Below are positions 43,884 through 53,081 of a DNA stretch of 64,000 nt, one piece after another. Positions within the stretch are counted from its first letter, which is position 1, and each line of letters begins with the position of its first letter. This stretch comes from Clostridia bacterium (GTDB taxonomy: Bacteria > Bacillota > Clostridia > Lachnospirales > Lachnospiraceae). The stretch covers positions 271,184 through 335,183 of the forward strand of contig CAJTAK010000005.1 in NCBI GenBank assembly GCA_910574255.1, written 5' to 3'. The notes beneath the pieces were generated by a model that did no database searches, was not told where the DNA came from, and saw only the letters and a program-made list of their open reading frames with translations. The position numbers and the translations under genes are program-made.

Positions 43884-43919
43884 CAAAAAAAAGATACCCA
43901 ACTGACGGTATTGGGCATC
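43884..43919 (-). terminator. Terminator after rpsT
   Basis: On the minus strand GATGCCCAA pairs with TTGGGTATC, followed by TTTTTTT. It lies between rpsT and holA. Confidence 0.85.
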
Positions 43920-43939
43920 CTTTTTGAATGTTCTCTGAT

Positions 43940-44203
43940 TTATGCGATGCTGTTTACAGCCTTGGTTAAACGAGAGATCTTTCTGGAAGTTGTGTTCTTG
44001 TGATAAACTCCCTTAGAAGTCGCCTTGTTCATGGTTGCGATTGCAGCTCTAAGGCTTGTCTTTGCAGCCTCAACATCCTTGGCAGAGACAGCAGCGTCAA
44101 CCTTCTTGATTGCAGTCTTAACCTCAGACTTAATTGCCTTATTCCTTGCAGCTCTTGTCTCGGCTACCAGAATTCTCTTTTTTGCAGACTTAATATTAGC
44201 CAA
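43940..44203 (-). CDS. rpsT: Ribosomal protein S20 (TTG start)
   Basis: This 87-aa basic protein of the small ribosomal subunit reads (M)ANIKSAKKRILVAETRAARNKAIKSEVKTAIKKV, typical S20. The codon before ANIKSA is TTG (44203-44201), 7 nt behind TTGGAGGT, so TTG is the start; the ATG at 44218 lies at the ribosome site and is rejected. UUG initiation is also known for E. coli rpsT, where it is linked to autoregulation. Confidence 0.95.
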   Translation of the reverse strand: MANIKSAKKRILVAETRAARNKAIKSEVKTAIKKVDAAVSAKDVEAAKTSLRAAIATMNKATSKGVYHKNTTSRKISRLTKAVNSIA

Positions 44204-44218
44204 CCCGTACACCTCCAA

Positions 44219-44516
44219 ATGTTTATTTCATCTTAAATATAATTTATCTGTACATGCTCTGTAAAAGCCGGACACGGACGTCTTAACAAAACATGTCACT
44301 GTTTGGCTCATCCAAACACACTTAATTATTTTATGTCAGGAAAGGCTTTCTGTCAATACATAATTCCCAAAAAATAAGAGAAAATATAGTAAGGAGTATG
44401 TTGAAAAAGCAGCAGTGCCTGATGCGGCGGCGGAATGATTTCAGGCATATGCTTTGCGGATGAAAATATGACACAGAAAGTATCCAGAAAGAGGGCTGTG
44501 TCAGGAGGAGGAAAAT
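44219..44516. other. Gap between divergent rpsT and gpr
   Basis: 298 bp without a gene. A possible rpsT promoter on the minus strand (TTTACA, 18 bp, TATATT) lies in the first 50 bp. I see no clear sporulation-sigma promoter for gpr, which would be expected here. Confidence 0.5.
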
Positions 44517-45374
44517 ATGGAACGGTTTCAGGTTCGGACAGATTTGGCTTTGGAAGCGAGAGAAAGCTTTGAGGAAGATGGTGTAGAGATCCGGGGAGTT
44601 GCCATTGAAGAAACTTATGATGAGGAACGGGATATTCGGATCACACGTGTATGCATTGAGACAGAAAACGGAGCAAGGGCTATGGGGAAGCCAGTGGGAA
44701 CTTATCTGACTTTGGAAGCTCCCAGGCTTTCCGATCCGGATGAGGGGTATCATCGGGAAGTATCCAGACAGCTTGCGGAGGAACTTAAGAACCTTCTTGG
44801 AACGGATGAAGAAAAGTCTGTGCTGGTGGTGGGCCTTGGCAACCGGGAGGTGACGCCGGATGCCTTAGGACCGGAGGCGGTAAATCACCTGATGATTACC
44901 CGCCATGTGGTTCGGGAGTATGGAAAGAAGGCATTGGGGAAGGACAAGGTGCATCTGGTAAGCGGAATTGTCCCCGGTGTTATGGCGCAGACGGGAATGG
45001 AAACCTTTGAGATCATCAAAGGGATCATTGATGAAACACAGCCGGATATAGTGGTGGCCATTGATGCTTTGGCGGCCAGAAGTACCAAGCGCCTGAACCG
45101 AACCATTCAGCTTTCCGATGCAGGGATTCACCCGGGTTCTGGCGTGGGAAATCATCGGAACAGTTTGACAAAAGAAAATCTGGGGATCCCCATTGTGGCA
45201 ATCGGCGTGCCTACGGTGGTAGACGCTGCCACGATTATTTATGATGCAACTGGAGATAGGAATGCTATTTCTCCAAATTTAAATGGAATGTTTGTAACAC
45301 CCAAGGACATAGATGAGACCATACGGCGTCTGAGCTTTACCATTTCCGAGGCTCTGAATATGGCCCTGGCATAA
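44517..45374 (+). CDS. gpr: GPR spore protease
   Basis: This 285-aa endopeptidase starts the breakdown of small acid-soluble spore proteins during germination. It begins FQVRTDLALEARESF; the TDLA(L/V)E site is where the zymogen cleaves itself. Further motifs are VVGLGNREVTPDALGPEAV and GNHRNSLTKENLGIPIVAIGVPTVVDA. ATG 44517 follows AGGAGGAGG. The order rpsT (divergent), gpr, spoIIP is conserved in spore formers. Confidence 0.96.
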   Translation: MERFQVRTDLALEARESFEEDGVEIRGVAIEETYDEERDIRITRVCIETENGARAMGKPVGTYLTLEAPRLSDPDEGYHREVSRQLAEELKNLLGTDEEKSVLVVGLGNREVTPDALGPEAVNHLMITRHVVREYGKKALGKDKVHLVSGIVPGVMAQTGMETFEIIKGIIDETQPDIVVAIDALAARSTKRLNRTIQLSDAGIHPGSGVGNHRNSLTKENLGIPIVAIGVPTVVDAATIIYDATGDRNAISPNLNGMFVTPKDIDETIRRLSFTISEALNMALA

Positions 45375-45593
45375 AAGCTTTGCATGCAAATTGCAGTCTT
45401 GGGAGGCAGTATCGGCATAAAGCAGTCTTTTTTCGAATATATTTAAAACACAAACACCCGATGAGTATTCCTTTATGCTCTGAAAAGATGGGCAAATGTT
45501 GGGAAAGCGCGTTACAATTCGCAGCTGTATAACATAAATACAAAAAACGGATATAGGTATGAATTGTAACAAAGGAGTAAGGGGTGATTGGAA

Positions 45594-46868
45594 ATGAGCC
45601 GTCTTAGTAAGATACTGAATACAATTGTCTGGGGAATCATTGGAGTACTGGGAATCTATATTCTTGGTTATGGCGTAAAGGGGCAGTCTTTTGCAAAGGC
45701 TGCCTATGCTTGTGTGAAAGTGCTGACCAATGGAGAGGGAAGCCTGCAAAGGGCAGCGGAAAAATCTCTGTATCCGGGGTTTTCCTTTATAGCCGGGGAT
45801 CGGGAGCTTTCCTATAGCTTTGAGGAATTTCTGCTTCGCAAGGCGGTGGGGCTGTTTCCCCTCTACACTTTTTTGGATGAAAAGGAGCTGTATGAGACAG
45901 AGATTGAGAGTCAGGCAGCTTATGACATCCTTATAGAGGGAGGGGCTCACGATGAAAATGAGATTGATGAGCGGACAGGAGAAGCCTTTGACCTTGCCGA
46001 GAAAATGGAAGAGGAAAATCTTCAGGTAGCCCATGAACAGGAACAGACAGCATTGGAACAAGAGCCCCAGAAAGCAGCAGGCACAGAGTATATGACAGAG
46101 CAGCTTGCAGATTTTGATTTTCTGAAAAATAATTTTTATATTGTGGAAAATAATACGGATATCGGAAGTGAACTGCTGAATGCAGAGACACTGCTTGAAA
46201 AAGATATGAGAATTCAGGAATTCGATTCAGGACCCCAGATTTTGATTTACCACACGCACTCTCAGGAGGGATTTGTGGATTCTGTGGCAGGGGACAACAG
46301 CACCACCATTGTAGGGGTAGGAGATTATCTGGCAGAGCTGTTGGAGGGCACATACGGTTATCAGGTGATACATAATAAAAATGTATATGATTTTATTGAT
46401 GGGAAATTGGATCGGAATCGGGCCTATGCTCTGGCTGAAGAGGATGTACGGCAGATTTTGGAAGAATATCCTTCCATAGAAGTAATCATTGACCTGCATC
46501 GGGATGGAGTGGATGAAGGAACCCATCTGGTCACAGAGGTGAACGGGAAGCCTACAGCACAGTTTATGTTTTTCAACGGATTGAGCTTCAGCAAGAGAAA
46601 CGGAGTTATTGACTATTTGCCCAACCCGTATATTCAGGATAATCTGGCGCTGTCTCTGCAATTAAAGCTGGCCTGTGAGAAATACTATCCGGGGCTCAGC
46701 CGGAAGATCTATCTGAAAAGCCTTCGGTATAACCTGCATCTGCGGCCAAAATGCCTTTTGGTGGAGGCAGGAGCCCAGACAAACACATTGGAGGAAATGA
46801 TGAATGCTATGGAGCCTCTGGCCTTTGTGCTGAATGAAGTGCTGGGAGGCGGGATACCGGAAGAATAG
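45594..46868 (+). CDS. spoIIP: Stage II sporulation protein P
   Basis: This 424-aa protein has an N-terminal membrane anchor, a Glu-rich linker and a C-terminal amidase/endopeptidase domain (ILIYHTHSQEGFVDS, IEVIIDLHRDGVDEGTH, CLLVEAGAQTNTLEEMM). SpoIIP cuts septal peptidoglycan during engulfment with SpoIID and SpoIIM. ATG 45594 follows GGGGTGAT; a TTG at 45588 would overlap that site. The 219-bp gap before it has no obvious gene. Confidence 0.95.
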   Translation: MSRLSKILNTIVWGIIGVLGIYILGYGVKGQSFAKAAYACVKVLTNGEGSLQRAAEKSLYPGFSFIAGDRELSYSFEEFLLRKAVGLFPLYTFLDEKELYETEIESQAAYDILIEGGAHDENEIDERTGEAFDLAEKMEEENLQVAHEQEQTALEQEPQKAAGTEYMTEQLADFDFLKNNFYIVENNTDIGSELLNAETLLEKDMRIQEFDSGPQILIYHTHSQEGFVDSVAGDNSTTIVGVGDYLAELLEGTYGYQVIHNKNVYDFIDGKLDRNRAYALAEEDVRQILEEYPSIEVIIDLHRDGVDEGTHLVTEVNGKPTAQFMFFNGLSFSKRNGVIDYLPNPYIQDNLALSLQLKLACEKYYPGLSRKIYLKSLRYNLHLRPKCLLVEAGAQTNTLEEMMNAMEPLAFVLNEVLGGGIPEE

Positions 46869-46880
46869 GGAAGTTATACT

Positions 46881-47444
46881 TTACGCTTCATCAATATTGC
46901 CGCTTCCCATAGTTCGATACCAGCTTCCGGGGAGAAGCACCATATGGCCTGCAGCCAGAGATTTAGGAACATCAATGATATTTTGATTGGAGGATCCACG
47001 GAACAGAAGTCCTGGATCCTTCAAGGCTTCTGCAAATTTTCCATCCACAAGGACGTTCAGACAGGAAAGGAGTTCATGTACAATTTGGGGGCTGCCGACA
47101 CGTCCGGATAAGAGATCCTTCTCCAGAGTAAAGCCCGTGTAACACCAGATGGTTTTCTGGGGATATCGCTGCCGTGTCTGCTGTGCCAGCCGAAGAACAT
47201 CCTCCTGATTTTCCGGCTCAAAGGGTTCGCCGCCCAGCAGGGAAAGCCCCGCTACATAATCGGGAGCAAGAGCACAAAGAATCTCATCTATGGTCTCATC
47301 TGTAAAGGGAGTGCCATAGGAGAAATCCCAGGTCTCTTCATTGAAGCAATTTTTACAGTGATGGCGGCAGCCGCTGACAAAGAGGGAAACCCTTACGCCG
47401 GGGCCGTTGGCGATATCATTTTTTTTGATAACTGCATAATTCAT
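46881..47444 (-). CDS. nrdG: Anaerobic ribonucleotide reductase activating protein
   Basis: This 187-aa radical-SAM enzyme has the iron-sulfur motif CRHHCKNC near residue 31 (CxxxCxxC). It uses S-adenosylmethionine to install the glycyl radical on NrdD. GGEPFEP is the SAM-contact region. It lies 82 bp after nrdD, and a hairpin with a T-run separates them, so it may be made in smaller amounts. Confidence 0.95.
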   Translation of the reverse strand: MNYAVIKKNDIANGPGVRVSLFVSGCRHHCKNCFNEETWDFSYGTPFTDETIDEILCALAPDYVAGLSLLGGEPFEPENQEDVLRLAQQTRQRYPQKTIWCYTGFTLEKDLLSGRVGSPQIVHELLSCLNVLVDGKFAEALKDPGLLFRGSSNQNIIDVPKSLAAGHMVLLPGSWYRTMGSGNIDEA

Positions 47445-47475
47445 GGAAGAAATCCTTTCCTAAATAGTTTGCCTG

Positions 47476-47512
47476 AAAAAAGGGCTGCCGCAGAGATAAT
47501 TTGCGGCAGCTC
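47476..47512 (-). terminator. Hairpin with T-run between nrdD and nrdG
   Basis: On the minus strand AGCTGCCGCA pairs with TGCGGCAGC, followed by CCTTTTTT. It would reduce nrdG relative to nrdD. Confidence 0.8.
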
Positions 47513-47526
47513 TGATTGCTGTAGTA

Positions 47527-49704
47527 CTAGAGATGAAGCACCCGTTCCTTGATTTCCTGAGTTCGTCCCTGATTCCAGAACTGAGTTCCGATATAGCCGC
47601 AGGTACGCCGAGCTACATTCATCTTATTCTGGTCTGTATTGCCGCAGTTGGGGCATTTCCAAATCAGTTTGCCGTGCTCATCCTCCTGGATCTCAATTTC
47701 CCCGTCATAGCCGCAGGCCTGGCAGTAATCACTCTTTGTGTTCAGTTCTGCATACATAATATTGTCATAGATAAAACGTATCACAGAGAGAACAGCCTCC
47801 AGATTATTCTGCATATTGGGAACCTCCACATAGGAGATGGCTCCGCCGGGAGACAGTGCCTGGAACTTGGCTTCCAATGCCAGCTTATCAAAAGCATCAA
47901 TATTTTCCGTCACATGCACATGATAGCTGTTAGTAATATAGCTCTTATCAGTTACGTTCTTTACAATGCCGAAACGCTTTTGGAGGCATTTTGCAAACTT
48001 ATAGGTAGTACTTTCCAGCGGTGTACCGTAGAGAGAATAGTCAATCTGCTCAGCAGCCTTCCACTTGGCAGTATATTCATTCAGCTTGCGCATAATCTCA
48101 AGCCCCAGTTTCTCACCTTCGGGTTCTGTGAGCTTCTTGCCGTTCAGGCTGTAGACGCATTCCCAGAGACCTGCATAACCCAGCGAAAGTGTGGAATATC
48201 CGTTGTGAAGGTATTTGTCAATGGTTTCTCCCTTTTTCAGACGAAGGAGAGCGCCGTGCTGCCAGAGAATGGGGGCGGCATCGGAAAGGGTTCCGGTGAG
48301 ACGCTCATGGCGGCACTGAAGGGCCCGGTGGCAAAGTTCCATCCGCTCATCAAAGATCTCCCAGAAACGGTCAATATCGCCGTTAGCGGAGAGGCCGATA
48401 TCCACCAGATTGACCGTAACAACACCCTGGTTGAAGCGGCCGTAGTATTTCGGCTTTCCGTTTTCATCGATGTAGGGAGTCAGAAAGCTGCGGCAGCCCA
48501 TGCAGGTGTAGCAATGCCCCTCTCCGTTCTTATCAATCTTGTTTTGCAGCATGATTTTTTCGGAAATATAATCCGGTACCAGCCTCTTGGCGGTACATTT
48601 GGCAGCTAATTTGGTCAGGTAGTAGTATTTACTGTCCTCATAGATATTGTCTTCCGCCAGAACGTAAATAAGCTTGGGGAAGGCAGGAGTGATCCAGGTT
48701 CCCTTTTCATTTTTGACGCCCTGATAGCGCTGACGCAGGGTTTCCTCAATAATGAGAGCCAGATCGTTCTTTTCCTGCTCATTCTGAGCCTCGTTCAGAT
48801 ACATGAAGACCGTCACAAAGGGAGCCTGTCCGTTGGTAGTCATCAGGGTTACTACCTGATACTGGATCATCTGTACGCCGTTGCGCACCTCTTCCCGAAG
48901 ACGCTTTTCTGTGATAGTATCAATTTCTTCTTCTGTAACAGCTTCATGGATGGAATGGAGCTCATCTGCTACCTGCTTCCGGATTTTTTTGCGGCTGGTA
49001 TCCACAAAAGGAGCCAGGTGGGTCAGGCTGATGCTCTGGCCGCCGTACTGACAGGAAGCTACCTGGGCAATGATCTGGGTAGCAATGTTGCAGGCTGTGG
49101 AGAAGCTGTGAGGCTTTTCAATCATGGTGCCGCTGATGACGGTTCCGTTCTGGAGCATGTCCTCAAGGTTTACCAGATCACAGTTGTGCATATGCTGTGC
49201 AAAATAATCTGCATCATGAAAGTGAATGATTCCCTGATCATGGGCAGCTACAATATCGTTGGGAAGGAGAATACGCTTGGTGATATCCTTGCTCACCTCT
49301 CCGGCCATGTAATCACGCTGTACGCTGTTGACAGTGGGATTCTTGTTGGAGTTCTCCTGCTTTACCTCCTCATTGTTGCATTCAATCAGACTTAAGATCT
49401 GCTCATCTGTGGTATTGGACTTGCGGACCAGGGCTCTGCGGTAACGGTAGGTGATATAGCGCCTGGCAACATCAAAGGCACGCTGATTCATAATCTGATC
49501 CTCTACCATATCCTGAATCTCTTCTACGCTTAAGGAGCGGCTCATATTCTGAGCGGCACTCTCCACATCTTCGGCAATCCGCTTTATCTGGATGGGAGTC
49601 ATTCGCGCGCTGGGAACAACCTTATCATTGGCTCTGGTAACGGCAACGACGATCTTTGCAGGATCAAATTCAACCTCAGCACCGCTTCTTTTAATAATTT
49701 TCAT
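47527..49704 (-). CDS. nrdD: Anaerobic ribonucleoside-triphosphate reductase
   Basis: This 725-aa glycyl-radical enzyme makes deoxynucleotides without oxygen. It has an N-terminal ATP-cone (KIIKRSGAEVEFDPAKI), the large catalytic barrel, zinc-binding CQAC...CPNC and the glycyl-radical site RRTCGYIG near the C-terminus. ATG at 49704 lies 8 nt behind GAGGA; a TTG at 49719 overlaps that site. The promoter region carries two NrdR boxes. The ATP-cone suggests allosteric control by ATP/dATP. Confidence 0.97.
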   Translation of the reverse strand: MKIIKRSGAEVEFDPAKIVVAVTRANDKVVPSARMTPIQIKRIAEDVESAAQNMSRSLSVEEIQDMVEDQIMNQRAFDVARRYITYRYRRALVRKSNTTDEQILSLIECNNEEVKQENSNKNPTVNSVQRDYMAGEVSKDITKRILLPNDIVAAHDQGIIHFHDADYFAQHMHNCDLVNLEDMLQNGTVISGTMIEKPHSFSTACNIATQIIAQVASCQYGGQSISLTHLAPFVDTSRKKIRKQVADELHSIHEAVTEEEIDTITEKRLREEVRNGVQMIQYQVVTLMTTNGQAPFVTVFMYLNEAQNEQEKNDLALIIEETLRQRYQGVKNEKGTWITPAFPKLIYVLAEDNIYEDSKYYYLTKLAAKCTAKRLVPDYISEKIMLQNKIDKNGEGHCYTCMGCRSFLTPYIDENGKPKYYGRFNQGVVTVNLVDIGLSANGDIDRFWEIFDERMELCHRALQCRHERLTGTLSDAAPILWQHGALLRLKKGETIDKYLHNGYSTLSLGYAGLWECVYSLNGKKLTEPEGEKLGLEIMRKLNEYTAKWKAAEQIDYSLYGTPLESTTYKFAKCLQKRFGIVKNVTDKSYITNSYHVHVTENIDAFDKLALEAKFQALSPGGAISYVEVPNMQNNLEAVLSVIRFIYDNIMYAELNTKSDYCQACGYDGEIEIQEDEHGKLIWKCPNCGNTDQNKMNVARRTCGYIGTQFWNQGRTQEIKERVLHL

Positions 49705-49755
49705 AAAACTTTTCCTCAATTCCTAGTATCGTTGTAATGGATGGTGACGAAACCT

Positions 49756-49784
49756 ATTGTAACAATATATAGTGGTTTTGTCAA
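49756..49784 (-). promoter_or_regulatory. Promoter of nrdD
   Basis: On the minus strand TTGACA (49784-49779) and TACAAT (49761-49756) are 17 bp apart, with one NrdR box filling the spacer. Confidence 0.78.
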
Positions 49785-49804
49785 TGACAATTACAATATA
49801 TTGT
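49762..49804. promoter_or_regulatory. Two NrdR boxes
   Basis: ACAATATATAGT (49762-49773) and ACAATATATTGT (49793-49804) match the NrdR box pattern (ACAnTATATnGT type) and are 31 bp apart, about three helical turns, as usual for this repressor. The downstream box lies between -35 and -10. Confidence 0.85.
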
Positions 49805-50032
49805 TTGCTGTATTCGACAGTGCATGTATAGATAGTATAGGAAAACAGAAGAAAAATCAAGGATTTTATAGAATAAAAAATTTTGGAAAGATATTTAAAT
49901 AAAAATAAAAAAATCTATGGAATAAAGACAGATTTTTTGGTATATTCTAGTAGAACGAGTTGTTTATCCATCCTGAAAGGGATGCAGCAGGACATACCCT
50001 TTGGGTATATGATTAAGAAAGGAATGATTGCT
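49805..50032. other. A/T-rich leader before rubredoxin
   Basis: No gene is visible. It holds two small hairpins: CATCC/GGATG (49969-49984) and ATACCC/GGGTAT (49994-50008). The second lies 10 bp before the rubredoxin ribosome site region. I could not assign a confident promoter. Confidence 0.5.
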
Positions 50033-50191
50033 ATGAAAAAGTATGTATGTGAACCCTGTGGCTATGAGTACGATCCGGAGGCAGGCGATCCGGATAACGG
50101 CATTGCAGCCGGAACGGCCTTTGAAGATCTGCCGGAGGATTGGGTGTGCCCCGTCTGCGGCATGGGCAAGGATGCGTTTGTGGAGGCGTAA
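50033..50191 (+). CDS. Rubredoxin
   Basis: This 52-aa iron protein has the two metal-binding knuckles [19 protein letters not shown] and [11 protein letters not shown], the full rubredoxin pattern. It carries single electrons in the cytoplasm, often for oxygen and peroxide detoxification in anaerobes. ATG 50033 follows AAAGGA; longer frames upstream add an unrelated sequence. The NUDIX gene starts at the very next base. Confidence 0.96.
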   Translation: MKKYVCEPCGYEYDPEAGDPDNGIAAGTAFEDLPEDWVCPVCGMGKDAFVEA

Positions 50192-50758
50192 ATGTACCAA
50201 TACCAAAGACAAATTCGGGAATACCAGCCAACCTGTGAACAGGAGGAACAGGATAGGAAACTGATGCTGCAATATCTGGAGTTGTTTTCGGAAACGATTG
50301 GGACAAGACAATGTGAGATTGCACATATGACAGCTTCTTCTTTAATCTTTAATAAGAATCGGGAGAAGCTGTTGATGGTGTACCATAATATCTACCAGTC
50401 CTGGTCCTGGACAGGCGGCCATGCGGACGGAGAAGAGCAATTACTTGTGACAGCCATGCGTGAGGCGAAAGAAGAGACAGGTATTCATGAGGTTCGTCCC
50501 ATCCGGGAGGAAGCGCAGAGCCTGGAGATTCTGCCTGTTTGGGGACACTGGAAACGGGGACGTTATGTGAGCGCACACCAGCATCTGAATCTGAGTTATC
50601 TTCTGGAGGCCGATGAAGAAGATGTGCTTAAGGTGAAACCGGACGAAAACAGCAAAGTGGCATGGATTCCGCTTGAGAAGCTGGGAGAGATGGTGTCAGA
50701 GCGGGAGATGATGCCTTTTTATGAGAAGCTGATTGGGAGGTGCTTAAATGCCTTGTAA
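50192..50758 (+). CDS. NUDIX hydrolase
   Basis: This 188-aa protein has a complete NUDIX box (GHADGEEQLLVTAMREAKEETG, residues about 77-98), the magnesium site for hydrolysing nucleoside-diphosphate-linked compounds. The substrate cannot be read from sequence. Its ATG directly follows the rubredoxin stop codon, so translation is probably coupled, although a functional link between the two is not obvious. Confidence 0.92.
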   Translation: MYQYQRQIREYQPTCEQEEQDRKLMLQYLELFSETIGTRQCEIAHMTASSLIFNKNREKLLMVYHNIYQSWSWTGGHADGEEQLLVTAMREAKEETGIHEVRPIREEAQSLEILPVWGHWKRGRYVSAHQHLNLSYLLEADEEDVLKVKPDENSKVAWIPLEKLGEMVSEREMMPFYEKLIGRCLNAL

Positions 50759-50871
50759 CGGCGAAATTGTAAAAGGTGCAGTAAAGTACAGGCTCCTATG
50801 AGATTTTAACTTCTTTGGACGTAAATCTTACCGATATTGACAAAATCAAAAAATAATCAAAGGCAAACAGA

Positions 50872-50925
50872 TTAAGGACGCAAGTTTATTTTATATAGCT
50901 TACGTCCTTATTTTTATTTTAGATG
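50872..50925. terminator. Bidirectional terminator
   Basis: TAAGGACG pairs with CGTCCTTA around an A/T-rich loop, with A/T runs on both sides, between the NUDIX gene and the convergent alaX gene. Confidence 0.8.
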
Positions 50926-50975
50926 GCTGCTAAGAAAAGCAAATTTAGATATTTTTTTAACAAAAGTTCCCCGAT

Positions 50976-52121
50976 TTATGGAAGAATCTTTTCAATGGCC
51001 TCCCTGGTCCCGTGGAGGGAGCCCTGTGCCATCTCTGCCTTGCCGCCGCCTTTTCCCTGAAACGCTTCGTTCAGCTTCCTGCACAGAGGGCGGACATCCT
51101 CTATGGCGCTTCCTAAAATGTAGCGGTAGCCGTCTGTATCATCTCCAGTGAAGACACAGGCAGTACCGGTGCAGTGCCTGATGAGGAGATTGACAAATTC
51201 CCGGGCAGTATTGTTATCCAGTTCTTTTTCAAAAAAGGCAATATCCTTCGTACCTTCAGGCACAAGAGCAGCTTTTTGTTCAATCAGAGCTTTTTCAAGC
51301 TGAAGGATCTTTCCAAACAGATTGAAATTTTCCTGTTTCAGGCGTTCAACAGCTCTGGCAGTATCATCTTCTTTGGCTGAGAGCAGGACAGAGATAGCTT
51401 TTGTATTCCTTTCTTTTTCCTGATAGTCGGCAAGGGCCCGTGATCCGGCTGAAAGATAGATGCGCACGCCGCCCCGGTGAGTCTGGATATGGGTGAGCTT
51501 AATAAGACCGATTTCTCCTGTATAGCTGACATGAGGCGCACAGCAGGCACAGACATCAATTTCGGGAATGGTGACAATGCGGACCTGTCCCTGAATTTCG
51601 ATTTTACTGCGGTATTTCAGGGTTTTAAGCTCATTTTTGTCAGGATAGGTAATCTCTATAGGGATGTTGTTCCAAACGGCCTGATTGGCCTCCTGCTCGA
51701 TTTTAACAAGCTCATCTTTGGTGATTGGGCCGTCAAAGTCCAAAGTTACCTCTGTCTCGCCCAGATGAAATCCTACATTATTATAATGAAAATGCTTATG
51801 TACCAGGCCGGACACAATATGTTCTCCGGAATGCTGCTGCATGCGCTCGAAACGTGTTTCCCAGTTTAAGTGTCCGGCAACCTGAGTCCCGGGCGCCAAG
51901 GGGCATTTGGTGTAATGCCAGATAAGAGCGTTTTCCTCCTGAGTATCAACGACCTGGCAGTCGTTCAGAAAGCCGATATCACCGCTCTGACCGCCGCCTT
52001 CAGGAAAGAACGCAGTCTGATCCAGGCAAATGCGGTAAGCATCTCCAATGGCTTCACAGTTGATTACAGTAGCAGTGAAATCTTTTTGACAGCTGTTTTC
52101 ATAATATAATTTTCTGGTCAT
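50976..52121 (-). CDS. Alanyl-tRNA editing protein AlaX (long form)
   Basis: This 381-aa protein resembles the editing part of alanyl-tRNA synthetase. It removes wrongly attached serine or glycine from tRNA-Ala. It has the zinc motifs QQHSGEHI and CACCAPH, an intermediate helical part, and a C-terminal DHHA1-like end (GKGGGKAEMAQGSLHG). The start (PEGGGQSGDIG within the first 60 residues) matches AlaX. ATG at 52121 follows AGAGGA. Confidence 0.94.
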   Translation of the reverse strand: MTRKLYYENSCQKDFTATVINCEAIGDAYRICLDQTAFFPEGGGQSGDIGFLNDCQVVDTQEENALIWHYTKCPLAPGTQVAGHLNWETRFERMQQHSGEHIVSGLVHKHFHYNNVGFHLGETEVTLDFDGPITKDELVKIEQEANQAVWNNIPIEITYPDKNELKTLKYRSKIEIQGQVRIVTIPEIDVCACCAPHVSYTGEIGLIKLTHIQTHRGGVRIYLSAGSRALADYQEKERNTKAISVLLSAKEDDTARAVERLKQENFNLFGKILQLEKALIEQKAALVPEGTKDIAFFEKELDNNTAREFVNLLIRHCTGTACVFTGDDTDGYRYILGSAIEDVRPLCRKLNEAFQGKGGGKAEMAQGSLHGTREAIEKILP

Positions 52122-52234
52122 ATGGTTCCTCTTATTCTGATTTTTTGTTTATACTGATATGTAATTTGTGCAGAAACATTCTTTAACACTTTCATTTGTG
52201 TCGGAAGATGCTGCTATTTATGATACCACCAGAA

Positions 52235-52263
52235 TTGACTTTTGGAAAGGGAAAACGTATACT
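52235..52263 (+). promoter_or_regulatory. Promoter of the SCP2-like/aminotransferase pair
   Basis: TTGACT (52235-52240) and TATACT (52258-52263) are 17 bp apart. Confidence 0.75.
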
Positions 52264-52300
52264 GAATAGGTATCCTACAGGGCAGATGAGGAGGAATAGT

Positions 52301-53071
52301 ATGATAGGACAACACAATACAGATGAAAAAACATTGGCATATATTAATCTTTTTGCAGTACTTGGAACATTGGAGAATCTGTGTAAGATTGATGATGAGG
52401 CAAAAGCAATTATTGCAAGAAAGCAGGTAAGCATTGGCTTCGCAGTGGAGGATGGGCCTGCCGCTGCTCTGTTTTTTGACCATGGAACATGCAGGCTGAA
52501 AAATGGAGCGGCTCAGTGTCAGATACGGCTGCCGTTTTCGAGCATACAGAAATTTAATGGAATGATTGATGGAACTGTGACACCGATTCCTTCAAAGGGA
52601 TTTCTGAAGCTTCCTTTTCTGTTAAAGGGATTTACAGGGCTTACAGACATTTTAACACGCTATTTAAAGCCATCACCAGAAGAACTGCAGGATCCGGCCT
52701 TTTTTGAGAAAAGTACGACTCTTATGTTTTATACCATAGCATCAGCTGTCAGTCAGATTGGGAACCACGATAAGGTTAGTCAGGCAAGCGCTTCTTACAT
52801 GAAGGACGGCATTATCAAGCTTTCTATTAAGAATGGTCCTACAGCTTCAATCTGCGTGAAGGACCATCATTTGACAACTGTGAAAAAGGTGCCCAAGGCG
52901 CCGGATGCATCCATGGAGTTTGGCAGTATTTCCATTGCCCGTGATTTGTTTGACGGTAAAGTGAACTCTTTGGCGTGTATCGGCACTGGAGATATCCGTA
53001 TGAGCGGAATGATCTCCATGCTGGACAATATGAACCGAATTCTGGATCGGGTAGGGCTGTATTTGGCTTAG
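52301..53071 (+). CDS. SCP2-like (sterol-carrier fold) protein
   Basis: This 256-aa protein has a C-terminal part (ASMEFGSISIARDLFDGKVNSLACIGTGDIRMSG) that resembles the SCP2 lipid-binding fold, where 'lf.Gk.n...a...G.i...G' is conserved. This is pattern recognition, not certain. ATG 52301 lies 6 nt behind GAGGAGGA; longer frames run into the promoter. The next gene, an aminotransferase, starts 10 bp later, so the two form an operon. The protein may bind a hydrophobic ligand for the enzyme, but this is speculation. Confidence 0.65.
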   Translation: MIGQHNTDEKTLAYINLFAVLGTLENLCKIDDEAKAIIARKQVSIGFAVEDGPAAALFFDHGTCRLKNGAAQCQIRLPFSSIQKFNGMIDGTVTPIPSKGFLKLPFLLKGFTGLTDILTRYLKPSPEELQDPAFFEKSTTLMFYTIASAVSQIGNHDKVSQASASYMKDGIIKLSIKNGPTASICVKDHHLTTVKKVPKAPDASMEFGSISIARDLFDGKVNSLACIGTGDIRMSGMISMLDNMNRILDRVGLYLA

Positions 53072-53081
53072 GGAGGAGAGA

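Noticed and set aside
47533..48609. 358-aa open frame on the plus strand opposite nrdD
   Set aside because: It is antisense to a strongly conserved enzyme; no ribosome site; composition typical of a reverse-strand shadow.
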